Shown: piece after piece, positions 44,088-52,797 of the stretch | Numbering within the stretch: the first letter of the stretch is position 1 | Layout: each line of letters opens with the position of its first letter | Source of the DNA: Marinitoga sp. 1197 | GTDB lineage: Bacteria; Thermotogota; Thermotogae; Petrotogales; Petrotogaceae | Length of the DNA: 64,000 nucleotides | Reading direction: 5' to 3' | NCBI RefSeq assembly: GCF_001021165.1 | Contig: NZ_AZAY01000006.1 | Location: 49,877 to 113,876, forward strand | The notes under the pieces: model-generated | The model's database searches: none | Seen by the model: only the letters and a program-made list of their open reading frames with translations | Told to the model about the DNA's origin: nothing | Translations under genes and position numbers: made by a program

Positions 44088-44987
44088 ATGAAAAAAATTT
44101 TTTTGATTTTATATTTATTTTTTTCTATATTTTTATATTCTTATAGAATTTTTATTACTCCGTCTTATGAATTGGCAGATTTTATAGAGGAAAAAATTAT
44201 TATTTCTAACAATATAAAATTTGTATCATTGAGTTTGAATGCCCCTTTTTTATCTATGTTAAATAACAAGAACAATGTCGAAGGTTTTATAGAATTTAAT
44301 ATGTATGATATTAAAAGCAATAATATACTGCCTGATAAAAATATTGAGGGATATTTACATGAAAAATTCATGATATTTGATAATAAAAGTGTACTATTTG
44401 GAACGGGGAATTTTACAAGCGGTAGTATATTTGAAGATTTAAATGTTTATATATATACAGAAGATCAAGCAATAACCTCTCTTTTTTTAAAAGAATTTCA
44501 AAATTTTCAAAATGGTAAATTTGGGAAAAACAAAAATATAGATAATAAATCTATTTATTCAAAAGATATTGGAAAAGTAATTTTTATAACCGGACCCTCA
44601 AAAAATATATACAGCGCTATAAATAATTTTATTTTATCATCTAAAAAATTTTTATACATATTTACTTATTCATTTACTGATGGTCGAATATTATATTCAT
44701 TTGAAAAATTATCATCCATAAATGTTGATGTAAAAATTATTGCAGATAGCTGGAATGAAAAGTTTGTATCAAATTTAAAATATTTAAAAGGTATAGAATA
44801 TAAAATTTTAAAAAAATATAGAAATATGCATTTAAAATTATTAGTAAATGAATATGGTTTATTGTTGGGAAGTTATAATCTAACATATAGAGCTCGCGAA
44901 AAAAATGATGAATATATCTTAATTATATACAATAAAGATATTAGACAAATATTGTTAGATTTATTCAATAAATTATGGAATCAATAA
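44088..44987 (+). CDS. Exported PLD-like phosphodiesterase
   Basis: A 299-residue protein with a Sec signal (KKIFLILYLFFSIFLYSY). Two phospholipase D-type active-site motifs are visible, HEKFMIFDNKSVLFGTGNFTSG and HLKLLVNEYGLLLGSYNLT. The first has the full His-x-Lys-x4-Asp; in the second the Asp is replaced by Glu. Family members cut phosphodiesters in lipids or nucleic acids. A related, larger protein lies at 52798-53928. ATG 44088 follows GGAGGTGG; the frame opens earlier at 44067. Confidence 0.8.
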   Translation: MKKIFLILYLFFSIFLYSYRIFITPSYELADFIEEKIIISNNIKFVSLSLNAPFLSMLNNKNNVEGFIEFNMYDIKSNNILPDKNIEGYLHEKFMIFDNKSVLFGTGNFTSGSIFEDLNVYIYTEDQAITSLFLKEFQNFQNGKFGKNKNIDNKSIYSKDIGKVIFITGPSKNIYSAINNFILSSKKFLYIFTYSFTDGRILYSFEKLSSINVDVKIIADSWNEKFVSNLKYLKGIEYKILKKYRNMHLKLLVNEYGLLLGSYNLTYRAREKNDEYILIIYNKDIRQILLDLFNKLWNQ

Positions 44988-45067
44988 TTAATTTTACATT
45001 ATTGTTTTGTATTTTTAATAAATTATAGTATAATTATTTCATGTAAAAATTTTTTATGGAGGATATT

Positions 45068-46087
45068 ATGAAAAAAATATTTTTATTTCTTTTTATTTTA
45101 ATATTTATTCTTTTCTTTTATGTTATAAAATCACCATTAAAGATAGGCATAATTGGGAATTTTTCTGGAGATGAGACATTTTCTATGGAAGATATTGTTA
45201 AGGCAGTCAACACATTTTACAAAAAATATAAATATTCTAATATAAAGATCTATTATGAAGATGCAAAAGGAAATGCCGAGAATTCTTTAAAAGCATATAA
45301 TAAATTAAAAAAGAAAAATGTGAGCATAATGATATTTGCTACAGATTCTACTTCATTTAATCCTGTTTATCCCTTGCTTAAAAAAGATAAAATTCTTGGA
45401 ATAGGTGCTTCTATTACTTCTGATATTTATACAAACAAAGATGATTGGTTTGTAAGAGTTATTCCTAATAATAAAAATGAACAAAAGCAAATCGCAGAAT
45501 ATTTGAATAAAAAAACAGATGAAATTCTTATTATAAAAGGATATGGAAATCCAATTTATATAAATAATTCATTTGAAAATTTTAAAAATTTTTATTATGG
45601 AAATATTAATCTTATTCCTTTAAATACCCCGGAAAATTCAATAGAAAAAATCAAACTGTACTATAATAATGAAAATTATGCATATATTATGATAAGCTCC
45701 ATCAATAAAAGTGCTTTAATAATAAACTTATTGAAAAAAATGAATCCGAAAATAAATATAATAATTTTACCCTGGTTTAATGATAAACATTTAATCGATT
45801 TGTTAGATAATAAAAAAAATATAATATTACCTTATTACTTTTCAAATTATTCAGAATATTCCCGTAAATTTAAGGAGCTATATAATGTATATCCGAATAT
45901 TTATGCAAATATTATTTATGAAACTTTAGAAATATTATATTATACTTATAAAAATACGCCAAATAGATCAGAAGAAATAAAAAAATATCTTTTAAATAAT
46001 ACATTTAATACTTCCTTTGGGATTGTAAAATTCGATAAGTATGGTGAAATAAATAAAAAACTTCTATTTGAGGTGTATACCCAATGA
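45068..46087 (+). CDS. Membrane-anchored periplasmic-binding-fold protein (branched-chain amino acid type)
   Basis: About 339 residues. A hydrophobic N-terminus (residues 2-22, no clear cleavage site) is followed by a type I binding fold similar to LivJ/AmiC proteins: LKIGIIGNFSGDETFSMEDIVKAVN, IKIYYEDAKGNAENSLKAYNKL and WFVRVIPNNKNEQKQIAEYL. No ABC permease or ATPase accompanies it. Its stop overlaps the start of a receptor with a binding domain and GGDEF output by 4 nt, so it probably serves signal perception rather than import. ATG 45068 follows TGGAGGA. Confidence 0.7.
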   Translation: MKKIFLFLFILIFILFFYVIKSPLKIGIIGNFSGDETFSMEDIVKAVNTFYKKYKYSNIKIYYEDAKGNAENSLKAYNKLKKKNVSIMIFATDSTSFNPVYPLLKKDKILGIGASITSDIYTNKDDWFVRVIPNNKNEQKQIAEYLNKKTDEILIIKGYGNPIYINNSFENFKNFYYGNINLIPLNTPENSIEKIKLYYNNENYAYIMISSINKSALIINLLKKMNPKINIIILPWFNDKHLIDLLDNKKNIILPYYFSNYSEYSRKFKELYNVYPNIYANIIYETLEILYYTYKNTPNRSEEIKKYLLNNTFNTSFGIVKFDKYGEINKKLLFEVYTQ

Positions 46088-47889
46088 AAAAAATATTTAT
46101 TATTTTAGTTATTTTATCTTTTACATATTTATTTGGAAATATACTCAAAGTTGGAGTATATGAAAATCCTCCACTTATGTATGCCGAAAATGGTAAAATA
46201 AAAGGTATTCTTCCGGAGATTATGGATTATATATTTAAAAAAGAGAATATAGATGTTAAATATGTTTATTTAAACTTTTCTGAAGGGCTAGAGTATTTAG
46301 AAAATGATTTAATAGATATTTTATTAGGAGTTGGGTATACAAAAGATAGAAGTGAAATTTTTAAGTATAATACTGTTCCTTTATATGACACATATGGAAA
46401 AATTTTCACTTTAAAAAATACAAAAATACATAATTTTTTTGATTTAAAAAATAAAACAATTGGAGTATTAAAAAATGATATTTTTTATCTTGGAGAAAAA
46501 GGGTTAAAAAAAATTGATGAAACATTTGATTTAAACATAAGATTTTTAGAATACAATACATATGAAGACATATTTAGAGCTTTAATAAAAAAAGAGATTG
46601 ATGCAGGGTTGGTAAATTATTACGTTGGAATGATGCTTTATAAAAAATATAATGCATTTGAAACACCTATTTCATTTTATCTTATTAATGCATATTTGAT
46701 ATATCATAAAGACAATTTGCGGGAAATTATACATAAAATAGATTCCAATTTAACAAATTTAAAAAGCAACCCTAATTCTGTATATTATACAATTACAAGT
46801 AAATATTTACATAATGCCAAAATTCCGTTATGGATAACATTAATTCTTACAATATCTTTATTAATACTCATAGTATTAGCTTTAATTATATGGGTTATGA
46901 ATAATATAATAAAAAGAAAAACAGCTGAATTAAGAAAACAAATACAAATTACTAAAAATCAAAATTTAGAATTGGAATATTTATTAAAATCTTTAAAAGA
47001 ATATACTAAGGAGTTAAATATAACAAAAGAAAAACTTGAAAAATCAGAAATGTTATTAAAATCTATAATAGAAAATAGCCAGGATGGGATTTTATATGTT
47101 GATAAAAATTTAAATATTATTTTGGCTAATTCTGTTTTCAAAAAATGGGCTAAAAGAGATTTTAATAAAAAAATAAAAGAAAATGATAATTTAAAGGAAA
47201 TATTTAAAGGAGAATATCAGTTTTTTGATGAAATTGAATTTTCTCTTAAAAATGAGAAAAATTTCATAGTTGAAAAAGCCATAAAAAGATTAGATGGAAG
47301 TATATATTGGGTAAGCAATAATTATTATCCAATATATCGAGATTCGAAGGTTATTGGTATAGCTTTAATCAGCAGAGATATTACAAAATTAAAAGAAAAT
47401 GAATTTAAATTGCAAAAATTAGCTCATTATGATTCTTTAACAGGAATATATAATAGAAATGCCGGGTTTCACCTCTTAGAAGAATTGATATTTTTATCCA
47501 AAAGAGAAAAAAAACCAGTTACAATAGGTTTTATAGATGTTGATAATTTAAAAATCATAAATGATACATATGGTCATAATGAAGGAGATAAAGCTTTAAA
47601 AGTTATATCTGAAACAATTAAAAAACATATAAGAAGATCTGACATTTTAGCTCGTTATGGTGGTGATGAATTTTTTGTTGGCTTATATAATTGTAAATTA
47701 GAAGATGCTCGTAGACTAGAAAAAAATATAACAGAAGAACTTAAAAAACTTAGTAAAAAAAGTAAAATTAATTACAGTGTAAGTTTAGGATTTATCGAAT
47801 ATAATCACAAGGAAACGCTTGATTCTATTATTTCAAAAGCAGACAAACTGATGTATAAAAATAAAAGAAAAAAAAATTCAAATAGATAG
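46084..47889 (+). CDS. Transmembrane receptor: SBP_bac_3 sensor, PAS, GGDEF
   Basis: A 601-residue signalling protein. After a signal sequence, residues 20-235 form a family 3 solute-binding domain (LKVGVYENPPLMYAENGKIKGILPEIMDY). A membrane helix lies at about 255-277, then a coiled coil, a PAS domain (about 325-440) and a GGDEF domain ending at 598. The site is RYGGDEF and RRSD precedes it at I-site distance, so it should be an active, product-inhibited diguanylate cyclase controlled by an external small molecule. It is translationally coupled to the upstream binding protein. Confidence 0.87.
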   Translation: MKKIFIILVILSFTYLFGNILKVGVYENPPLMYAENGKIKGILPEIMDYIFKKENIDVKYVYLNFSEGLEYLENDLIDILLGVGYTKDRSEIFKYNTVPLYDTYGKIFTLKNTKIHNFFDLKNKTIGVLKNDIFYLGEKGLKKIDETFDLNIRFLEYNTYEDIFRALIKKEIDAGLVNYYVGMMLYKKYNAFETPISFYLINAYLIYHKDNLREIIHKIDSNLTNLKSNPNSVYYTITSKYLHNAKIPLWITLILTISLLILIVLALIIWVMNNIIKRKTAELRKQIQITKNQNLELEYLLKSLKEYTKELNITKEKLEKSEMLLKSIIENSQDGILYVDKNLNIILANSVFKKWAKRDFNKKIKENDNLKEIFKGEYQFFDEIEFSLKNEKNFIVEKAIKRLDGSIYWVSNNYYPIYRDSKVIGIALISRDITKLKENEFKLQKLAHYDSLTGIYNRNAGFHLLEELIFLSKREKKPVTIGFIDVDNLKIINDTYGHNEGDKALKVISETIKKHIRRSDILARYGGDEFFVGLYNCKLEDARRLEKNITEELKKLSKKSKINYSVSLGFIEYNHKETLDSIISKADKLMYKNKRKKNSNR

Positions 47890-47980
47890 AATAAAAAAGA
47901 TATTTTAAATTACACATTAAAATAACAAGAATTTGAAAGTTATTTTTAAATTAATTTTTTAGAAATATAATTATAGGATT

Positions 47981-48008
47981 TTGTAAAAAATATGAAAAAT
48001 GATATAAT
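47981..48008 (+). promoter_or_regulatory. Promoter of the MOSC-wtp-moa operon
   Basis: TTGTAA (47981-47986), 16-nt spacer, TATAAT (48003-48008). The next 65 nt up to the MOSC start contain no feature resembling the Moco riboswitch. Confidence 0.6.
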
Positions 48009-48073
48009 TTATAAAACAAAATAGGAATGGTATTGTGTTAATAAATAATGTTCTTTTATAGGGGGGGATTGCT

Positions 48074-48529
48074 TTGATAGAAAGTATTGTAGTTTCTATT
48101 AATATTTCAAAAAAAAAGGGAGTTGTTAAAGAACCAGTTCAAAAAGCAGAATTAAAAGTCAATTGGGGAATTATTGGTGATTCGCATGCTGGAAATTGGC
48201 ATAGGCAAATATCAATGCTTTCAGAAGAAAGTATTGATAAAATGCGGAAGTATGGATATGAGCTAAAATATGGAGATTTTGCAGAAAATATCACTATAAA
48301 AAATGGGGAAATATACAAATTACCTGTAGGAACAAAAGTAAAAATCGGTAATACTCTGTTAGAAATTACGCAAATAGGGAAAAAATGTCATACATCTTGT
48401 GCAATTTATCAGACTATTGGAAAATGTGTTATGCCATTGGAAGGAATATTTTTAAAGGTACTTGAAGGTGGAGAGATAAAAATTGGAGATAAAGTTGTTT
48501 TTTATACTAGTAAGACAGTAAATGTTTAA
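48074..48529 (+). CDS. MOSC domain protein
   Basis: A 151-residue stand-alone MOSC domain, related to the C-terminal part of molybdenum cofactor sulfurases and to YiiM. Features are KEPVQKAELKVNWGIIGDSHAG, ISMLSEESIDKM, GDFAENITIKNGEIYKLPVGTKVKIG and the conserved Cys in GKKCHTSCAIYQTIGKC. Members bind or transfer sulfur on molybdopterin. Its place ahead of a tungstate transporter and moaA/C/B supports a cofactor role. The start is TTG 48074 after a run of seven G residues. Confidence 0.87.
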   Translation: MIESIVVSINISKKKGVVKEPVQKAELKVNWGIIGDSHAGNWHRQISMLSEESIDKMRKYGYELKYGDFAENITIKNGEIYKLPVGTKVKIGNTLLEITQIGKKCHTSCAIYQTIGKCVMPLEGIFLKVLEGGEIKIGDKVVFYTSKTVNV

Positions 48530-48545
48530 ATTTTTGGGTGATAGT

Positions 48546-49475
48546 ATGAAAAAAATTTTGATAAAAATTTTGATATATGTTTTTCTGGTATTATCAGTTC
48601 AAACTCCGGCCGAAAAGTTGGTAATTTTTCATGCGGGTTCTTTAACCAATGTTTTAAAAGCTCTATCCATTGAATTTGAAAGAGAAAATCCTGATATAAA
48701 TGTTCAATTAATGGGGTCTGGAAGTTTAGTAGTTGCAAGGAAAATTACAGAATTAAACCAATTAGCCGATATTGCTTTTGTCGCTGATTATACTATTATT
48801 CCAGATTTTTTATATAACAAATATGCGAATTTCAACGTCATTTTTTCTAATAATAGTCTTGTTTTGGCTTATACTGATAATTCAAAATATAAAGTTCAAA
48901 TAAATGAAAAAAACTGGTATAAAATTATTTTTAATAAAAAGGTTATTTTTGGACATTCTAATCCAGAACTGGATCCGGCAGGATATAGAACATTAATGAC
49001 ACTGCAATTAGCAGAAAAATATTATAATGAAAATGAATTATATCAAAAATTTTTGAATTCAAGAAATAGAATGATTTTAAAAAAATCAGTTGATTTAATT
49101 GCGTATTTAGAAGCTAATGAAATGGATTATGCATTTTTGTACAAATCAATAGCTTTTCAATATAATTTAAAATATATAGAATTACCTGAAAAAATAAATC
49201 TTTCTTCAATAAAATATAAAGGAAATTATAAAAAAGTATTTGTAGAAGTGCCTGGAAAAGATGGGGAAAAAATAAAGATTTATGGGAAACCTATAAACTA
49301 TAGTTTTACTATATTAAAAAATGCACCTCATTATAATATTGCCGTGAAATTTATAAAATTTATGTATTCCAAAAAAGGAAAAGAAATTTTTAAAGAAAAA
49401 GGAATGAATTTATTTGCGAATGTTGACTTTCCAGAAAATTTACCTGAAGACTTAAAGGAATTATGGGGGTATTAA
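48546..49475 (+). CDS. wtpA: Tungstate/molybdate ABC importer substrate-binding protein (WtpA type)
   Basis: About 309 residues with a Sec signal and no lipobox. The family features VIFHAGSLTNVLKALSIEFE, ADIAFVADYTIIPDFLYNKY, the VIFGHSNPELDPAGYRTLM stretch and LKYIELPEKINL are those of WtpA rather than ModA. WtpA binds tungstate and molybdate tightly, through an Asp/Glu in the oxoanion site. The frame opens at 48522, but ATG 48546 with GGGTGAT upstream begins the signal peptide. ATPase and permease follow. Confidence 0.88.
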   Translation: MKKILIKILIYVFLVLSVQTPAEKLVIFHAGSLTNVLKALSIEFERENPDINVQLMGSGSLVVARKITELNQLADIAFVADYTIIPDFLYNKYANFNVIFSNNSLVLAYTDNSKYKVQINEKNWYKIIFNKKVIFGHSNPELDPAGYRTLMTLQLAEKYYNENELYQKFLNSRNRMILKKSVDLIAYLEANEMDYAFLYKSIAFQYNLKYIELPEKINLSSIKYKGNYKKVFVEVPGKDGEKIKIYGKPINYSFTILKNAPHYNIAVKFIKFMYSKKGKEIFKEKGMNLFANVDFPENLPEDLKELWGY

Positions 49476-49476
49476 T

Positions 49477-50133
49477 TTGGAAATATTAATTGAAAATTTT
49501 GAGATTGTTTTTAATCATTTTTTTTTAAATGTAAATAGATTAAAAATAAATTCTGGAAATTATATTTATATAATTGGTCCAACAGGGTCAGGAAAAACAC
49601 TATTCTTGGAATCAATTGCAGGATTTGTAAAACATAAGGGAAAAATATTTTTTGGCAAAAAGGATATTACTTTATTACCGCCGGAGAAAAGAAATATAGG
49701 TTTTGTATATCAAAATTATCATCTTTTCCCACACTTAAATGTAAGAAAAAATATTGAATTTGGTATGAAAATGAAGAAAATTAGTGATTTTGAATATTTC
49801 CATTATATAATAGAAAGATTAAATATTTCTCATATCTTAAATAGAAAAGTTCAGGTTCTATCCGGGGGAGAAAAACAGCGAGTTGCATTAGCAAGAGCTC
49901 TGGTGACAAAGCCTGATATATTATTACTTGATGAACCATTATCAGCTTTAGATCAGGATATAAAAAAGGATATTTTAAAATTATTGCATGAAATCAATCA
50001 GGAGTATAATTTAACAACTATTCATGTAACCCATGATAAAAATGAAATTATTAATAATTCAAAAGTTTATAAAATTTTTAATGGAGTTTTGACGGAGGAA
50101 TCATATGTTCAGAAATATAATTATAATTATTAG
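49477..50133 (+). CDS. wtpC: Tungstate/molybdate ABC importer ATP-binding protein
   Basis: A 218-residue ABC ATPase. Walker A is GPTGSGKTL, the Q-loop FVYQNYHLFPHLNV, the signature LSGGEKQRVALARAL, Walker B ILLLDEPLSALD and the H-loop VTHDKNE. It lacks the C-terminal molybdate-sensing TOBE region of ModC. It starts with TTG one base after the wtpA stop and overlaps the permease by 29 nt. Confidence 0.85.
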   Translation: MEILIENFEIVFNHFFLNVNRLKINSGNYIYIIGPTGSGKTLFLESIAGFVKHKGKIFFGKKDITLLPPEKRNIGFVYQNYHLFPHLNVRKNIEFGMKMKKISDFEYFHYIIERLNISHILNRKVQVLSGGEKQRVALARALVTKPDILLLDEPLSALDQDIKKDILKLLHEINQEYNLTTIHVTHDKNEIINNSKVYKIFNGVLTEESYVQKYNYNY

Positions 50134-50881
50134 TTTTGCTTTTGTATTTGCGATATTATTACCTTTTCTTACTGTATTTCTAAATGTAGATTATCAACTA
50201 TTAATTGAGATTTCTAAAACTCCGGAATTTTTAAATACTGTTAAAATAACTTTTTCTGCAGCAATATTAGCAACATTAATAGCCGTAATATTTGGCATTC
50301 CTTTTGCTTATGGTATTATTCGATTTGATTTTCCCTTTAAAGCCATTTTAGAGGCTATTATCGATATTCCTCAGACTATTCCCCACACAGCTGCGGGAAT
50401 CGCATTATTAATGACTTTAGGAAGAAATTCATTTATAGGGAAAAGTTTTGGGTTATTTGGTATTTCTTTTGTACATACATTTTGGGGAATTGTTGCAGCG
50501 ATGAGTTTTTTGAGTTTTAGTGTTTTTGTAAATTCGGTAAAAGATGGGTTTAAAAAAGTTGATATAAGATATGAGAAAGTTGCACGTTCTTTAGGTGCAA
50601 CACCTTTTAAAAGCTTTGTTTTTATAGCTTTACCAATGGTAAAACATGAAATAATTACAGGTTCCTTATTAATGTGGGCAAGAAGTATTTCAGAATTTGG
50701 TGCTGTTGCTATATTAGCATATTATCCCATGACTTTATCTGTCCTTACCTACGATAAATTTCAGGGATATGGATTAAAACAGGCATTAGCGCTAACCGCT
50801 TTAATATTTATTATGTCAATGATTATATTTGTATTCATTAGAATAGTACAAAATTTCTGGAAATACACAGAATCGAGGTAA
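50105..50881 (+). CDS. wtpB: Tungstate/molybdate ABC importer permease
   Basis: A 258-residue permease with six membrane segments and the WtpB/ModB EAA loop EKVARSLGATPFKSFVFIALPMVKHEIITG. The preceding DIPQTIPHTAAGIALL matches the same family. It sits between the ATPase and moaA in a tightly packed operon; CGGAGGA precedes the ATG. Confidence 0.88.
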   Translation: MFRNIIIIISFAFVFAILLPFLTVFLNVDYQLLIEISKTPEFLNTVKITFSAAILATLIAVIFGIPFAYGIIRFDFPFKAILEAIIDIPQTIPHTAAGIALLMTLGRNSFIGKSFGLFGISFVHTFWGIVAAMSFLSFSVFVNSVKDGFKKVDIRYEKVARSLGATPFKSFVFIALPMVKHEIITGSLLMWARSISEFGAVAILAYYPMTLSVLTYDKFQGYGLKQALALTALIFIMSMIIFVFIRIVQNFWKYTESR

Positions 50882-50886
50882 TTATT

Positions 50887-51828
50887 ATGAAAGATAAATA
50901 CAATAGAAAAGTTGAATATATTAGACTTTCGTTAACTGATAAATGTAATTTTAGATGTAATTATTGCATGAATGAAGAAGTAAAATTTATGCAAGATAAT
51001 GAACTACTTACATTAAAAGAAATAGAAGTATTAGTTAAAACTTTAAAGGATTTAAATTTTAAAAAGATAAGATTAACAGGTGGAGAGCCAACATTGAGAA
51101 TGGATATTGTTGATATTGCTAAAATAATAAAAAAATATTTTGGAACATTTAGTATAACGACAAATGGTTCTTTAATGTATTATCTTGCTGATGAACTCAA
51201 AAAGAATGGTTTAAATGAAGTGAATTTTAGCCTGGATTCTCTGAATAGTGAAAATTTCAAAAATATTACTAAAAGAGATGAACTGCAAAATGTTTTAAAT
51301 GGGCTTGAAAAATCACTGAAAATAGGTTTAAAAGTCAAGCTCAATACAGTTATTCAAAAAAGAAATTTATCAGAAATCTTTGATTTAATTGAATTTGCGG
51401 CAAAATTGAACTTGCCTATTAGATTTATTGAATTAATGCCTATTGGAAAAAATTATAATGATAGTGATTTTATTAGCGAAAAAACTTTAAAGGATAAAAT
51501 AAATGAAAAATATAATTTAATTCCTGTAAAAATAAAATTCGGTTCAGGTCCTTCAAATTACTATTTAATAAAGGAACTAAATTCATACATAGGTTTTATT
51601 TCTGCTATTACACATAATTTTTGTTCAAGCTGCAATAAAATTAGAATTTCTGCAGATGGAAAAATTTATCCATGTTTGGCTTTTGATTACCATATTTCAA
51701 TAAAAGATGTTATTTTAGAAGAAGATAAATTAAAAGAGAAAATAAAATTTGCTATTTTTGAGAAACCCAAACGACACTATTTAAGTAAATTAACAAAGAA
51801 AACGCCTATGCATAAAATGGGGGGGTAG
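50887..51828 (+). CDS. moaA: GTP 3',8-cyclase (MoaA)
   Basis: A 313-residue radical SAM enzyme that starts pterin cofactor synthesis from GTP. The N-terminal cluster motif is DKCNFRCNYCMN, followed by KIRLTGGEPTLRMD. The C-terminal second cluster has NFCSSCNKIRISADGKIYPCL. The chain ends in Gly-Gly (HKMGG), which is needed for catalysis in known MoaA proteins. moaC starts one base after the stop. Confidence 0.94.
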   Translation: MKDKYNRKVEYIRLSLTDKCNFRCNYCMNEEVKFMQDNELLTLKEIEVLVKTLKDLNFKKIRLTGGEPTLRMDIVDIAKIIKKYFGTFSITTNGSLMYYLADELKKNGLNEVNFSLDSLNSENFKNITKRDELQNVLNGLEKSLKIGLKVKLNTVIQKRNLSEIFDLIEFAAKLNLPIRFIELMPIGKNYNDSDFISEKTLKDKINEKYNLIPVKIKFGSGPSNYYLIKELNSYIGFISAITHNFCSSCNKIRISADGKIYPCLAFDYHISIKDVILEEDKLKEKIKFAIFEKPKRHYLSKLTKKTPMHKMGG

Positions 51829-51829
51829 A

Positions 51830-52306
51830 ATGGATTTTACACATATTGATAAAAATGGAAATGTTAATATGGTTGATGTATCTGGGAAAAACATAACTTT
51901 AAGAATAGCCCGTGCTCATGGAAAGATAAAGATGAAAAAGGAAACATTAAAAGCAATAGTTTCTGGAAAAATAATTAAAGGTAATGTTTTAACTACAGCA
52001 AAAATAGCTGGTATTATGGGAGCAAAACGGACTTCTGAATTGATACCAATGTGTCATAATATATTTATTTCGAAAATTGATATTGAATTTAAAATAAACG
52101 ATAATAATATCGAAATATTTTCATTAGCAAAAACACATTCTCAGACTGGTATAGAGATGGAAGCATTAACTGCTGTGAATATTGCAGCCCTTACAATTTA
52201 TGATATGTGTAAAGCTATTGACAGAGAAATGGAAATTTCGGATATATATTTAATTGAAAAATCTGGTGGGAAAAGCGGACATTTTTTAAGGGAGGATAAT
52301 TTATGA
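51830..52306 (+). CDS. moaC: Cyclic pyranopterin monophosphate synthase (MoaC)
   Basis: A 158-residue partner of MoaA that forms cyclic pyranopterin monophosphate. Motifs are NMVDVSGKNITLRIARA, KGNVLTTAKIAGIMGAKRTSELIPMCHNI with the catalytic His/Lys region, GIEMEALTAVNIAALTIYDMCKA and KSGGKSGHF. It overlaps the following moaB/mog gene by 4 nt. Confidence 0.94.
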   Translation: MDFTHIDKNGNVNMVDVSGKNITLRIARAHGKIKMKKETLKAIVSGKIIKGNVLTTAKIAGIMGAKRTSELIPMCHNIFISKIDIEFKINDNNIEIFSLAKTHSQTGIEMEALTAVNIAALTIYDMCKAIDREMEISDIYLIEKSGGKSGHFLREDNL

Positions 52307-52785
52307 AATATTTTGTTCTAACTTTAAGCGATAAAGGCTCAAAGGGTGAAAGGGAAGATATTAGTGGAAAAATAATTCAAGATTTAATGAATAACATAGG
52401 CGGAAAATTAATTGGATATAAAATATTGCCAGATGAAAAAGAACAGATTTCTCAAGAATTAAAAGAATTAATAAAAAAAGATATCGACATAATATTAACA
52501 ACTGGAGGAACGGGATTAACAACAAGAGATGTAACTCCAGAAGCTACTTTAGAAGTTATTGAAAGAAGGATATATGGCATGGAAATAGCCATGATAACAA
52601 CAGCTCTAAAAAAAACTCCTCATGGAATGCTATCAAGAGCTGTTGTTGGAATTGCAAATAAAACATTAATTATAAATCTTCCTGGAAGTCCAAAAGCTGT
52701 ACAAGAAAACTTGCAGGTATTATTACCTGCTATCCCACATGCGATAGAAAAAATAAAAGATTTAGGTGGTGATTGTGCGCGATAA
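52303..52785 (+). CDS. mog: Molybdopterin adenylyltransferase (MoaB/Mog type)
   Basis: A 160-residue protein of the MogA/MoaB family that activates molybdopterin by adenylylation. Seen are LTLSDKGSKGEREDISG, ILTTGGTGLTTRDVTPEAT with the conserved Gly-Gly-Thr-Gly loop and Asp, and IINLPGSPKAVQENL. It ends the operon. MoaE, MoeA and an adjacent MoaD are missing from the cluster. Confidence 0.92.
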   Translation: MKYFVLTLSDKGSKGEREDISGKIIQDLMNNIGGKLIGYKILPDEKEQISQELKELIKKDIDIILTTGGTGLTTRDVTPEATLEVIERRIYGMEIAMITTALKKTPHGMLSRAVVGIANKTLIINLPGSPKAVQENLQVLLPAIPHAIEKIKDLGGDCAR

Positions 52786-52797
52786 TAAAAGCATAAT

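Noticed and set aside
48008..48073. A Moco or tungsten cofactor riboswitch before the MOSC-moa operon
   Set aside because: The leader is about 65 nt, AT-rich and shows no compact conserved structure; the Moco aptamer is longer and GC-richer.
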